Position numbers and translations under genes: made by a program
Assembly: GCF_018691265.1 (NCBI RefSeq)
Contig: NW_024881295.1
Span: 13,560,314-13,624,313, forward strand
From: Tyto alba
Lineage: Eukaryota > Chordata > Aves > Strigiformes > Tytonidae
DNA: 64,000 nt
Direction of reading: 5' to 3'
Notes under the pieces: generated by a model
Databases searched by the model: none
Told to the model about the DNA's origin: nothing
What the model saw: only the letters and a program-made list of their open reading frames with translations
Shown here: positions 52,007-63,376 of the stretch, piece by piece
How the letters are laid out: every line of letters starts with the position of its first letter
How positions within the stretch are numbered: the stretch's first letter is position 1

Positions 52007-53710
52007 GGTCTGGCAAAATGCAAGCCACCCCTAACTCTATGATCAACAGGATTGCGTTAAGTCACTCAGTCATGCTAATTCATCCAATTTTATTACTAGC
52101 TCTTCATTAACACTCACACTCTGTGTAATTATGCAAATATCTCTGAAGGAAAAAAAAAATGTTCATTTCAAACCTGTTTTTTAGTTCTGGGGGAAGTGTA
52201 ACAACATATGTTTTTCAGATACTGAAAGGTAGCACCTATGAATATATCACCACTAACAGCATTTCAGTAACTTAAACTAAACAGTTTCGTAGCATCAGTG
52301 TACCCCAGACTTTTTGTATACCTGAATTTAACTTTGACCTAATGCTGAAGTTCACTCCCCTGAGGAGGGGGTTGGGTTTGGTGAAATTTCTTCTATCTTT
52401 GATTATTCTATGATATCTCATTGCTTAGAAGATATCCTGCTGTAGTTGAATCTTCAGTTTGGGGAACTGTGTTGGCTTTCTGCTTGTGAATGTATGGCCT
52501 TTCCTCACATACCAGGCATGTTAGGGATATGAAGCCAAATAACAAAAGAGAAGCAGTAGTGTTGTCTTTTGGAGAAGGAGGAAAATGCTGTGTGGAGGGG
52601 TGCTCCAGTGTAGGAATGAAGGCCTTCCCTTACCAAATGACCTGATGTGCCAGACCTGTCCTGCTTCATGCATGGAGACGGTGACATACAAGAGAAGAAA
52701 GCACTTGAGAGTTCTGAGCATGGTGACCAGGGATCAAGAGATATCGCATGATTTAAAGAATATTGTTTCGCTATATACTTGATTTGGGGAACAGTCAAAT
52801 TGGAGGCATTTCAGTACTTACTCTGAAAACCTTGAATCTGCAGAGATTTGTTGTCTCTGCTCAGTGATGCTCAGGTCAGAAGTCAATACACAACCCAAAA
52901 GAATCAAGCAAGAGATGCAACATCAAGGATTTGTGAGCCCAGGCTGGATCCGTTCAGAGACTGGAGCTCAGAGTCTGCTCAAAGATCAGTGTCTGTCTCA
53001 TTACTGACTAAGGGGAGCAAAAGGAGATGTGAGGATCATTTACTACCAACTAGTTATCCCTAAAGCAATCATGGTCACGTGCCCTATAAGAACCTCCAGC
53101 CTTCTGCAATCCTTTTAGATCCCATATCAGATCACAAGTCACAAGGGGTTGTGAACAAATTATGCACGTGTGGTTCTACTTCAATATAAAGTCATCCTTG
53201 ACATCGAAAAGTGTTCCTAGAATTGTTATGTTAAAGCATTGATTTTAAAAATGCAATTTCTCACACATTTGTCCCTTGAGACTGTCTGTATCCATTACTC
53301 AGTGCATTCAAAACTGAACCTCAGGAACAGCAGAGCAGTAACAGCCCAAGTGATTCTGATTAGTAAGACCACCAAAAAACCACAAACATTAAATTTCCTC
53401 TCTGCACTTTTCCTTTTCTACACAAAAATGAATGATAGCTTAACATTATAATTAACTGTTCTGCTCACTGAACAGCTATAGGATCAGGTTCAGATTTGAC
53501 TTCATTTTTAAGGAAGGTTTGGGTGTGTGGGATTGTCTTTTTCTGTATTAGGAAAGATAAGGACTGAAGTCTTGGCCACAGTGAATGGAAGAAAAAGTCA
53601 TCCTGTTGTGTTGTGGAAGTGTCAAGTGAAGTGGAACTTCTTTTAAGACAGGACACCATGTTAAGCAAGCCTAACTGAATGTAAGATAGGGCATTACTTG
53701 GACACCTCCA

Positions 53711-53730
53711 CACCCCCCCACACCCCCCCA
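53711..53730 (-). repeat. tandem C7 decamers, quadruplex candidate
   Basis: CACCCCCCCA occurs twice in tandem. On the minus strand this gives two G7 runs four bases apart, enough for four GGG tracts. Confidence 0.8.
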
Positions 53731-55870
53731 ACATGAATACGAGGAATCTCCTCCCAGTTCTGCATCCAATTGTGTTTATATTCATCCAGATATCTAATTC
53801 ACAAATATTGTTATGTGACAGATATTTGAAGTTACTCGCCTCTTGATTTTGACTGATATTATTTAACAAATATATTTTTCATGTTGTAAGTCACTAAGGA
53901 GAAGAGCTGGTTTTACTTGGGTCATGCTATTTCAGCTTCTTAGGACACCATCATGCATAAAATACACACTCACCCTCGTGCCCCAGGAGAAAAACCAGTG
54001 CATAGCAGTAAATTCATAAATAAGTGAACATATTATTATTATAAAGACAAGATTAGCATGAAATGCTATATCTCTGGGCATGTGCACACATATATTTCAT
54101 TGCTCCATGATCTCACTCCTCACAAAAAAACAAACTGTTTAATTCTGATTTTTAAAGAGCAAAATCATTTGCTATATTGAAACAGCCCATTCATCACATA
54201 AAGCATTTGATTCTGTCACCTCAAGTACTTGTTAAATCACTTCCAGCTGCTACAATCAAGGGCTAGGTACTTCCAAGGTCTGACACTTTCTGAGCTCTAT
54301 TACACCTTTAAGTATGATTCTTCAATCCAATTCTAGCCTTCATAATAATCAAGTGCCCACTCCACTTAACTTCAAGGCAACTGAGGAACCTGGAATTCTC
54401 CATATATGCCTGTATCTGATTTTCAATCAGATCTCTTCAACCCAAGACTGAAAGCTCCTGAATATCAGCTAAGTATTAAAATGGCATCATTTGCAACTGC
54501 AGCAAGCAGTATCATCAGTAGAACTTCCATTGTTAAGCTCCTGTTTTTCCCAGGTCCAAAGCAGTATGTTTAGATTGAGGCTGAAATTAAATATACAAGG
54601 CAGAATTTAACTGCAAGCATGCACAGTGCTTGCTACATAAACAAACTGCTCACACAATTTTGTTATGTGGGTCTTAACTAACATGCTGCATGTTGCTAAA
54701 TTATGCTTTGTGTGCTTACAAATGGGGGTGTCACACACGCTTTAAACACCGAAACGCAGAGGTTAGTAAGAAAGAGTCACTCTGGCTGTCAGTATGTTGC
54801 TTGCAATATTAACCTCACGATTGAAACACTAAAGTGAGTCATTCCAAAGGAAGCATCATTAGACCTAGGAATTTTCCTCACTTCTATTGCATGAGCTGGA
54901 AGAACATCTATAGGTTTTCCTTTTATTTCTCTCAAAGCATTTAGCTCCTGCCCACCTCAGGAGTAAGGCACTTACATGCATTATTGCAAGCAATTCCTGA
55001 GACCCTGAAACTTTTAGTACAGCAGAAGATACACATATTTTACCTGAATATCCCTGTCTCCTGCATCCTTGATCAGTGCCACCTGTGTTATTTGCCTGCT
55101 TGTGCAATCCTGAAGTTGAATACCCCTGGCTGTGTTTTCTTTTTCTTCCACAGAAGAGATTTCTGTTATGACAACCTGTAGAAGGAGATAGCAAGAAAAG
55201 TAGGACAGCAGCACAGTTTTCCACAGACACTGACTAAGGAATCCCACAGATCTTCAATTTTCTCTTCTTCTGACAGAAGAGGAAAAAACCCCACACTAGA
55301 GAAGAGATGATGTTTGGCCTCCCTTTCTCTAGTGCCAGCTAGTAAACTGCTGAAATATTTATCCCCATAATAATAAAAAACCCATTGTGTAGCTCCATTT
55401 TCTGTGGTTTCACGTACTGTTTTTGCGTTCTTTCATCTAGTAAGGCACAAAGTTTAATCTTTTTCTTGTGGTTGACTCATTCCTTGAACATTTTCAGGTA
55501 TTAATTCTCTAGGAGCTAATAAAACTGAAGTTCCCACTGCAGTCTTTCCATGAAAGGGACACTTGTGAGACTCTGCCCACTTTCTTGAAACTTGTAGGGA
55601 CAAAAAGTGTTTTAAAAACTGTTCCTCTCTGAAATGGGGTTAAAATTAGACAGTGTATTCGATAGTTGTTAGCAGGGGCAGATGAATAGATAGCAATTGA
55701 AAAGCATAAATTTTTCAGAAGATCAGCTTAAAAAGGGTCAAAACATACTAACTTGCAGAAGCCTTTTTATTTGGTTATGAGTAACACCGAAAACATTTTT
55801 TTTTGTTTAGTGTGCCAGTTACACTATTTATAAAACTTCAGAGTTTTCGTTTACCATGCCACTGCAAGCA

Positions 55871-55884
55871 TTTTTTTTTTTTTT
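55871..55884. repeat. T14 run
   Basis: Pure T run of 14 bases. Confidence 0.9.
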
Positions 55885-56065
55885 AAATTCTCCATTTCAA
55901 AATAACATTTTTTTATTTCCTTATGGCAAAATCTTCAAATTCGTCCAACATTAGCTTAGTAGCTTAGCTGTCTAAATACTCTTTGACAGACTTAATTAAA
56001 CAGAACCGATTGTATGAAACATTTTTAAGAAAGAGGACTGTTTCCTTTATTTTGGAAATATTAAT

Positions 56066-56133
56066 AAAAAAAAACCAACAAAAAACAAACAAACAAAAAA
56101 ACAACAACAACAAAAAACCACACCAAAACAAAA
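56066..56133 (+). repeat. A/C simple-repeat tract
   Basis: A9 followed by AAAC, AAC and AACC units over nearly 70 bases. It is one of several strand-asymmetric A/C or T/G tracts in the last 18 kb. Confidence 0.88.
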
Positions 56134-57635
56134 GCCCATTCCTATACTCTGTTACAGGCAATCTGAATATGTTTTACACGCAAAGCTGAATATACAAAGG
56201 AAGTGCACACCAGCTAAAATTCAGTGTCAAAGAACACAATTGATATTTTCTGAATTAAAAGCGTCCCGTGTTATGTCAGAAAAGTACCCCAAATGCTCTT
56301 GAAGCTAATGTATAAAATAAGGCACTTAGTTTTAAGTTGGGTATTTTCTATTAGCACTCCATCTGATTCTGCTGAAAGGGGCTCTGCTACTGACTTCGGG
56401 AGGGGCAGGATCACACTGAGTGTCCTTTTAATCTTTTCAGACTGGGAGTTGGAAATTCCAAATGTGGCACTCCTTACTGTTAATGAGCACACAAAAGCTG
56501 TTTGGTGACAGTAAAGAGAAAGAGAAACAAGAGATATGGACACCATGGAGCATAGATGAGAAGAGCTAAGGTTTGACACAGATGCATTGACTGCCGCCCT
56601 GAAAGGAAGGAAAAAAGCAAAGCACTATAGTTTTTTCTAGTCTAGTGAATGAATAAATAGAAGATGACAGAAAGTCTTTTGGATGCTTATGAATGTCAAA
56701 TACTTTTAAGTGGCTGCCTTTCCTTGTCACTTAACATTAAAGAGCCATATAAAAATACACTTATGCTCAGTCATTTCGCTAGGGACATAAGGTTTAGCTG
56801 ACTTATAACTTCGATATCAATTAGATACAAATGTTAAGGTTGCCTTTTTTTTAAAAGCAACCACTCCCTTGCTACTTTATCCATTAGCTTTACATAGTTC
56901 TCCTACCACCTGTATATATTACTTCAACAGATTAACAAGTCGAAATGTAAATTAGTCCCGAAATAAACCCTTTCAAACTCAAGATCTGGGGGTTTTATCT
57001 TTATTATTAATATTAGTTATTTTTTTTCCTTCTCAAAAAATTTGCCTGTAACTGATATAAACACGAATACATTTCTCTGGAAGGTTTTGCAAATCAAACA
57101 TTATAACATTTTACTGGTGCATGAAAACAAAACAACCAAACATAAAGTGAAAGCAACTAATCTTTCCTAACTAGAGATGTAGATTTTGCTCTCTAAGCAC
57201 AAGCAGCTGATCAGGAAAAGAAAATCATTATTGTTTCCCATTCTCCCATTAGAATTTTCTGTACTTTCATTTGTGCCAAGACGTAAATTAACTGTTTGGT
57301 GACTATTCACAGACAGAGTGAGCAGGAATAGGTGGTCCTAAAGAAAACAGGAGTAAGCATCAAAGGCCAGAAAGTCTGTAATGACATCAAACAGCTGCAC
57401 CAGCTGTTGTTTGTGAAAACTGGTTGGGTGGTTCTAGTTCTAACACAATAGGTGGGAAAACCCGGAAAGAAACCAAACAGCACAGTTTGTACCAGTAAGG
57501 AGTTAAAGTTTTCCAGCTTGTAACAGTGAACTGTGTTATTGCTAATTAGGGAAAGGAATTATTTTTATCTCCTTCCCCTATGCCAAGCAGGCATAGTTCA
57601 GCTGCACCATTCAAATGTTTCTCTCACTGCTTTCG

Positions 57636-57644
57636 CCCCCCCCC
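57636..57644. repeat. C9 run
   Basis: Nine C followed by ACACACAC. Confidence 0.9.
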
Positions 57645-57790
57645 ACACACACTCTTCCACTTTGCTCATCTGCATGAGCATTTTACCACTCAAACTTATG
57701 TCTGCAATGTGTCTGTATCAATATCTTTATACTAAAATTAAATCCCAGTGAAGAGTTAGGTGAGTAGCTGCAGTCATTTCGAGGCCACTC

Positions 57791-57880
57791 AAAAAAAAAA
57801 AAAAATCCCAAACAAACAGACAAACGACAACCAATGAATTAATCAAACAACAACAACAAAAAACACCCCAAAACCCCACC
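57791..57880 (+). repeat. A15 and A/C simple-repeat tract
   Basis: A15 (57791-57805) followed by AAAC, CAA and AACCCC words. Confidence 0.88.
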
Positions 57881-58121
57881 ACTCCTGTAGACCTCATATT
57901 GCTGAGAGTTTTAGATGAAGGAGAGATGTTCACAAGGGTTTTAAGGGGACAGAGGCAAAGCTCAATCCTAGCTTGGGTCCTGTGGAGATATGTTGTTTCA
58001 GAGCTTTATATCATTAAAAAAGAGTATTTAATGTACAGCAGGATGGTAGGATGAGCTCCCCACTGTCATGTTACTCTTTTCCCTTTCCAGTAAGTTCCTA
58101 CTAAAACATGGTGCCTGAAAC

Positions 58122-58143
58122 TTTTTTTTTTTTTTTTTTTTTT
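58122..58143. repeat. T22 run
   Basis: Pure T run of 22 bases, about 140 bases before the old LINE relic. Confidence 0.92.
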
Positions 58144-58284
58144 GCTTCATGTTTCTGTGATTAAGAGTTCAACCAAATTGCATTTTGAAGTTGTTTTAAC
58201 CCGTGCCACTGCGGCTTGAAGTTCAGCTATATATATTAGAGACAGGACAAGGCAGGAGCTCGCCACTGGCATGGCAGGTCTGGC

Positions 58285-58945
58285 TGCTTACCATGTACAT
58301 AAGAGATTTAGAGATGGGGGTAAATAGCGATGACAAAGAGTGCTCATCACAGACATGACTTGCTGGCAGTACTGAATTGAGAGGCAGCAAAACCAGAATT
58401 CAGTTATAAAGATTTGTGGAAGAATTTCATACTAGTAACATATAGACATAATAAAATAACAAATTCAATTCAGTGCACATGGTGAAAAATAAGACATTGC
58501 CTCATCTCACAGTGACTGTATGCTAGCTATTACCATTAAGGAACAAGATCTTGGAGCTATTTTAGCTAGTTCTGTAAATATGCCACCTCAGAGCTTACTA
58601 GTGATCAAATAAGCAGACAGTGTTAAGAATGAGTATGAGAAGAACAGGGAACAAACCAGAAAACACTGTCATGACACAGTATAAATCCACTGTGCATTCA
58701 CATCTCAAATCATCTGTGCAGTTCTGGTCCCCTCTCTCAAGAAGCATGTAACAGAATTAGAAAGAAGTCATGGCAGGGAGGCAATAAGCAGTAGCAAAAG
58801 TTGCACAGCTTCTGTTCAATGAGTGATTCAATAGGACTCTTCATAAAGGAAGCGGTGGCAGAGGGAAGGCAATAAACATCATGAGAGGCACAGACAAAGT
58901 GACTAGGCAGTGACTGTTCATAATTTCTCAGTCTGACCTAAAAGA
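58285..58945 (+). mobile_element. ancient CR1/L3-type LINE reverse transcriptase relic
   Basis: An old non-LTR retrotransposon fragment with collinear matches to CR1/L3 ORF2. MYIRDLEMGVNSDDK (58293-58337) corresponds to the segment just before the catalytic aspartates. TTAAGGAACAAGATCTTGGAG (58537-58557) encodes the KEQDLG motif (the ERDLGV segment of the family). A long decayed block follows with TATAAATCCACTGTGC, CACATCTCAAATC, TGTGCAGTTCTGGTCCCC and AACAGAATTAGAAAGA, matching the YKSMVRPHLEYCVQFW-like region. Near the end ATCATGAGAGGCACAGACAAAGTGA matches the family's tail. Stops and indels break every frame. It is much more diverged than the CR1 at 37.5 kb, and so much older. Confidence 0.8.
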
Positions 58946-58988
58946 GAGTGAATGAAATTTTCTTAAAAAAAGGTTTCTTTATTCTCCT

Positions 58989-59017
58989 CCCCCCCACCTC
59001 TTTTTTAACCCCTCCCC
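58989..59017 (-). repeat. C-run cluster, quadruplex candidate on minus strand
   Basis: C7 (58989-58995), 13 mixed bases, C4, T, C4 (to 59017). On the minus strand this gives at least four G tracts of three or more. Confidence 0.55.
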
Positions 59018-59107
59018 ACAAAACAAACTGCTTACTGGCACAAGACATTGGATTTGGGGTTTTTTGTGTTTATTTTGTTTGTTTGTTTGTTTTTGTTCCC
59101 CCCCTTC

Positions 59108-59128
59108 TTTTTTTTTTTTTTTTTTTTT
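59108..59128. repeat. T21 run
   Basis: Pure T run of 21 in a longer pyrimidine tract, after a C7 run and TTTG units. Confidence 0.92.
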
Positions 59129-60054
59129 CTTTTTCCTCTCCTTACATTAATTTGTCTAAGCCTTCTAAACTCTTTGTCATTATCAGTCAGGGGTTATTAA
59201 AACAAAGATGCACAACCTTAGGCTCATGAAGACCAGAATCAGCTGGGAGGACAAAACAGGGAACACATCAGTAAGTGCTTTGCCATTCATGGCCACTGCC
59301 AGGGGCTGAAGACTGTGCCAGAGGGAGCCTCCATTTTTCACTAAGAATGAGATTCCCAAATGCTCATGTACATTTGCTGAAAGTTGACAAATATGAGGGT
59401 TGTATGAAAATAGGCATGTATTAGCATCTACCAAACAATATGAAGTCTTAATGTTTTGGGGGGATTGGGAAAGGGAGGATAGGAAAAGTGAGAAAGTGTC
59501 CTTAGAGCAAGTTTTTTTTAATAACATAGAGATTATAAAATGGACTCCCTCACTCAGAGACAGAACAACAGCAAGTTTTTCAGAACATCCACTACACAGA
59601 CTGGTGGGACGTGCCATGTGAAAACCACAACAGAGACCTGTTCTCCCATCTTGTGAAAGACCTTCTTATTTGGTAACACTCTGGAGTGCTGTAAGTAACA
59701 GTAGCAAGTGCAATACAACACAGGGAAGCAGGCACTAGAGTTCAGAAACATTAAAAAAAGGCTAGAACCATGCTGTAAAGGTTGACCCTTCTTGGAGGAG
59801 GTACAATCAAATATTAACGAAAGTTAGAAAATTGTTTTGGTCTTTTGATCAGTGGACAATGAGCATTGTGCTCTCATTACATTAATTCTTTCCTGTGTTT
59901 AATATGCATTAGACTTTTTAATATAAGTCTTATTAACTATATGATCAGCTGAGGAGAACTAACCCCATTAAGAGAAAATTACTTTACTAATAGTCTGCCT
60001 TTCTAAGTAGCACAGGAGGGGTGCAGATCTACCTGCCCCACTACAGAGCTGGGA

Positions 60055-60065
60055 GCGCGTGCGCA
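60055..60065 (+). promoter_or_regulatory. NRF1 motif match, isolated
   Basis: GCGCGTGCGCA fits the established NRF1 site GCGCRTGCGCA at all 11 positions and holds three CpGs in otherwise CpG-poor DNA. NRF1 sites normally lie in CpG-island promoters; no island surrounds this one. Confidence 0.45.
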
Positions 60066-61204
60066 AGCCACCTCCTCGGGACATTGTTTTCTGCCTTGGA
60101 TTCTGTTCTGCAAAATAAAGTTAATTATACAGCTCTCCCCTCTGTTTTTACAAAGGCCTTTGAACTGCACTGCTGAAAAGCCATTGAAGAGCAAGGTATT
60201 AGAGATCAAAACCAGACTAGAACTGCAAACACAGATCCATCATCCATGAAAGTTTTGATTTGGACCTCAACTTCAAACTTTGCTCCTTTCTATCAGTCAC
60301 ACTGGCTGAGGATATAAATATCCCCACAAGCTTCAAGGTGGTTCAGATACAAACCTGAAGGTGAACTTTCTGGCTCCTGCCCTTCTTTTGACTTTAAAGC
60401 CTATCTCAACAGCAGCCTCCTGCGCATGGTACGTTATCATTGAAGTGTGTATTTTCCTGTGTAATACCAAGCGCTTCAAAGCACACTCCCCCATTTCTCT
60501 ACTGCTCATTGGCTTCAGCTGTGAACAGCAACTAAGTTGCTAGTATTATGTCTGGCTTCTACTTCGATACAACATCAAAGGGACATATGTATATTTTAAA
60601 GAATTACAACTAGAGCTGTACAAAACTTGCCTTACAAGCACTAAACCTTAGTAGTAATTTTGTATCTTCACCTTTCTTGATATTATCCTTTTCATGCTCT
60701 GTGTTAGGATCACAGAGAAACTGTTGATAGAACAACTCCAATTATCCTAAATAAAACCAAGATACTTAAAAGGTTCAGATAATGAGTGATGTCCTGGGTG
60801 TTCACGGGCACTGGGGAGACTAACTTGTTTCAGTTAAGAAGGAATGCCAAATAATTGCACAAATAATACATGCTTGAAGTTTGTTACACGCTTGGTCTCC
60901 TTCCTTCTTACTCTGCCTGATACGTATTCCCCCAAGTTCTCTCATTCTCTCCAAATCATTTGCATGACTACTCTGCCTCCCTGAAATAACAACACAAAGG
61001 AACTCCCCATCCCACAAAGAAAACCAAAATAAACAAAACAAAAAAACTGTCACAAAACAAACCCACGACACAAACCATTTGAGAAGTTTTTAAACATACA
61101 TTTGACATTTTTGATTTTAGGGATGCAAATAGATGTTTACACTGGAGTTGTTTACCTAAAGGTACTTTAGGTGCCCCCATTACTGGGTCACCATACAGAT
61201 GCTA

Positions 61205-61312
61205 CAGCTCTCTCAATCTTTGATGTACTCATCTTCTCACAATCCCATGGGAAGTCAAGAAGTGCTGTTATCACCGGTTTATAATCAGGAAAATGAAGAC
61301 AAGAGAAGCAAA
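61205..61312 (-). repeat. MIR-like (CORE-SINE type) relic, antisense
   Basis: The + strand follows the same reverse-complement SINE body as the copy at 9.8 kb. CTCAATCTTTGATGTACTC is followed by TCTCACAATCCCATGGGAAG, then GAAGTGCTGTTATCACCGG, then an ATAATCAGGAAAATGAAGAC block standing for the CAGATGGGGAACTGAGGC segment. The order and spacing of four blocks over about 100 bases make chance unlikely. The tRNA-like head is lost. The overlapping 60-codon frame is not a gene. Confidence 0.65.
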
Positions 61313-62066
61313 AAGCACCATTTCCAAAAGTACTTCAGATCCTAAACCACTTAACCCTCATTACAGGCAGTACTGTGCTGTGCTCCAGGAACAGCATGGA
61401 CAAGGCAGCAGCTTTTCTGTCCCGCTCACTAGGACACAGCAGAGTGTTCCATTTCTGGAAAAAAAGAAATATTAGACATGTTTACATATCACTACACCTA
61501 AACCAGAAAGGCCTTTTTGAGAACAGCAGACTGCTTTGAGGTCTCAGTTTGAAACATTTGCAGAGTGTCACACTGTTAACAGCGTTCCTACTAGCTCATG
61601 ATCCTTACATCTTTCTGGCTTTCTGCTGCAGTCAAGTCCTGTTAACTGATGATTTGAGTTTGTAAGTGCAGTTCAGTCTCCTGCAACACAAGTGTTCCTG
61701 AAAATTTTACCTTTGCACAAGTTGGTTGATATGAAGGTTACCTGGATCTCCCGAAACCTGAAGTCCTGTCCTAACTGAAGCACCATCTTCAGACAGACAA
61801 TGTTCATTCATATATGTGTATGTATCTATGCACAGGTATATAATGTCACTTCTTACTTCTGTCTCTGCTTATTCCTCAAAAATTCAGAAGAAAGTTAGTG
61901 ACATACAAACATGGCTTGTTTGGTGCATTTTAATGTATTAACCATTAAAAAATATCAAATTTAACAAATAAAACATTAAGCTTCCAGTGAACTCATCCAT
62001 TTGCACTCATGAAGTAGATTAAACTGGTGTAAATTGTAGCATTTCCCACCCCTCCTCCTTCTTTCT

Positions 62067-62108
62067 AATAAACAGGAAGATACTCTGACCAAAAAAAAAA
62101 AAAAAAAA
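62067..62108 (+). other. AATAAA hexamer followed by A18
   Basis: AATAAA at 62067-62072 is followed 18 bases later by a genomic A18 run (62091-62108). This hexamer-to-tail spacing is typical of a polyadenylated mRNA end, so it may be the 3' scar of a retrocopy. An internal A-rich stretch is equally possible. I could not recognise any gene in the upstream kilobase and saw no target-site duplication. Confidence 0.25.
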
Positions 62109-62160
62109 CCAAAAAAAAACAAACAACAAAAAAACTAAAACAAAACAAAACAAAAAAACT
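62091..62160 (+). repeat. A18 and A/C simple-repeat tract
   Basis: A18 followed by CC, A9 and AAAC/AAAAC units over 70 bases. Confidence 0.9.
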
Positions 62161-62303
62161 CAAGAAAAGCAAAAGGCAATAAACAGAAAACTTTTCCCTT
62201 TTGCTGGTATTTTATAGATGACAAGGCATGAAATGATTGATCATGCACTGTAATGACGGATAAGGACAATTGGCTGAAAGGTCAAAACTATTAAGTAAAT
62301 AGT

Positions 62304-62327
62304 AAAAAAAAAAAAAAAAAAAAAAAA
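62304..62327. repeat. A24 run
   Basis: Pure A run of 24 bases. Confidence 0.92.
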
Positions 62328-62658
62328 GGAAGAGAAGACGGTACATTTCTCTCTGAGGCATAGTAAGTTTAAATGGCAAGAAGCCTTCATGTCATAGCCA
62401 CATTCCTTCCGTTTAAGCTTTGAGTACTGAACTGAAATATCAGCAATCAGTTAAGCATTTTTGGTTTTTCTTTAACAAGCAAAATTTGGGCAGGATTAAG
62501 GGTGTTTGGATTATCTCCAACACACATCCATGTTTTCAAATGTATACTTTTGTTTTTTGCAAAATTTTTCTTTAAAATAAGTATATCATAGTATGATACC
62601 CTTACTAATTTATTCCCCTTTGTTTATGAGTGTACATCTACATAGTCAAGCACGAATT

Positions 62659-62679
62659 AAAAAAAAAAAAAAAAAAAAA
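62659..62679. repeat. A21 run
   Basis: Pure A run of 21 bases. Confidence 0.92.
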
Positions 62680-63159
62680 GATGGATACAAGCCTGATTTT
62701 ACCCTCATTCAGGAGTTAGATTTATCTAGATTTTCATAGTTATTTCAAAGCTGGATTTAATCAAATCTATAGATCTGATAGTTTGTGAGCTTCCAAAGTG
62801 CAGAAAGGCTTTCAGGGATAGTAACACTTCTTTACTTTGTAGACTGAGCTCACCTACCTCTGGTAACCAAGGTTCAGGGAACTCAATGCTGTACCAACCT
62901 ATGTGGTACAGAGGAGAAACCTTCGGAGCTAGTGGCTGCACTGTGATCATGTCCCAATTCTCCTGGGTATGGTGCTGCAGACTGAGAGGGTCTGTAGAAA
63001 TTCTCATTACCCTCTAACATAGCACGTCCACTTTGTGAATGCAGTTTCTCAATCTAACAACTATCAAATTGATTTATTTCAATTTTTTAAAATCCTAAGC
63101 ATTTTTCACTAACATTAATTTACAAATGATCAATGATGGCATATTTTTGTTTGTAAATA

Positions 63160-63254
63160 ATAGTTTGGGTTGTTGTTTGTTTTGGGTTTTTTGTTTGGTT
63201 GGTTGGTTTGTTTTTTGGTTTTTGTTTTTTCTTTTTCTTTTTTTTTTTTTTTTT
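63160..63254 (+). repeat. T/G simple-repeat tract ending in T17
   Basis: GTTT, GGTT and TTTTG units with almost no A or C, ending in a T17 run (63238-63254). It encodes only lysine/proline/threonine-rich chance peptide on the minus strand. Confidence 0.9.
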
Positions 63255-63354
63255 GTTTCCTTCTTCTCTTCCTAAAACCCATGCAAAGATATGTCTATTA
63301 CACCCACAAATCACTGAACCTACTTAGCATTTCCTGAAGAGGTGCAATTATTTA

Positions 63355-63376
63355 TTTTTTTTTTTTTTTTTTTTTT
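63355..63376. repeat. T22 run
   Basis: Pure T run of 22, only 100 bases after the previous tract. Confidence 0.92.

Larger units (their letters stand above)
38601..58284. other. AT-rich non-coding sequence, no gene recognised
   Basis: No host exon is recognised apart from a very weak 52-base candidate at 38678-38729. Frames are short, apart from low-complexity ones over simple repeats and chance frames of up to about 134 codons such as 53465-53869 minus. Notable local structures (45.2-kb hairpin, 46-kb G/T tract, TC10 at 49.96 kb, C7 pair at 53.7 kb and long A/T runs) are listed separately. The remainder holds nothing that I can name. Confidence 0.5.
58946..61204. other. non-coding sequence with dense simple repeats
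   Basis: C7 and C4-T-C4 runs at 58989-59017, a T/G tract with TTTG units at 59060-59094 and T21 at 59108-59128 follow the LINE relic. The rest is unique AT-rich DNA. A minus-strand frame of 144 codons at 59183-59617 has no domain and no supporting signals. A lone NRF1-type motif lies at 60055. Confidence 0.5.

Noticed and set aside
52345..52420. Another CR1 3' end (GGTTGGG, later ATTCTATGAT)
   Set aside because: The two words are on the wrong order or strand relative to each other and nothing between them matches CR1.
59183..59617. 144-codon minus-strand frame
   Set aside because: It lies in non-coding sequence after the LINE relic and has no family match that I know.
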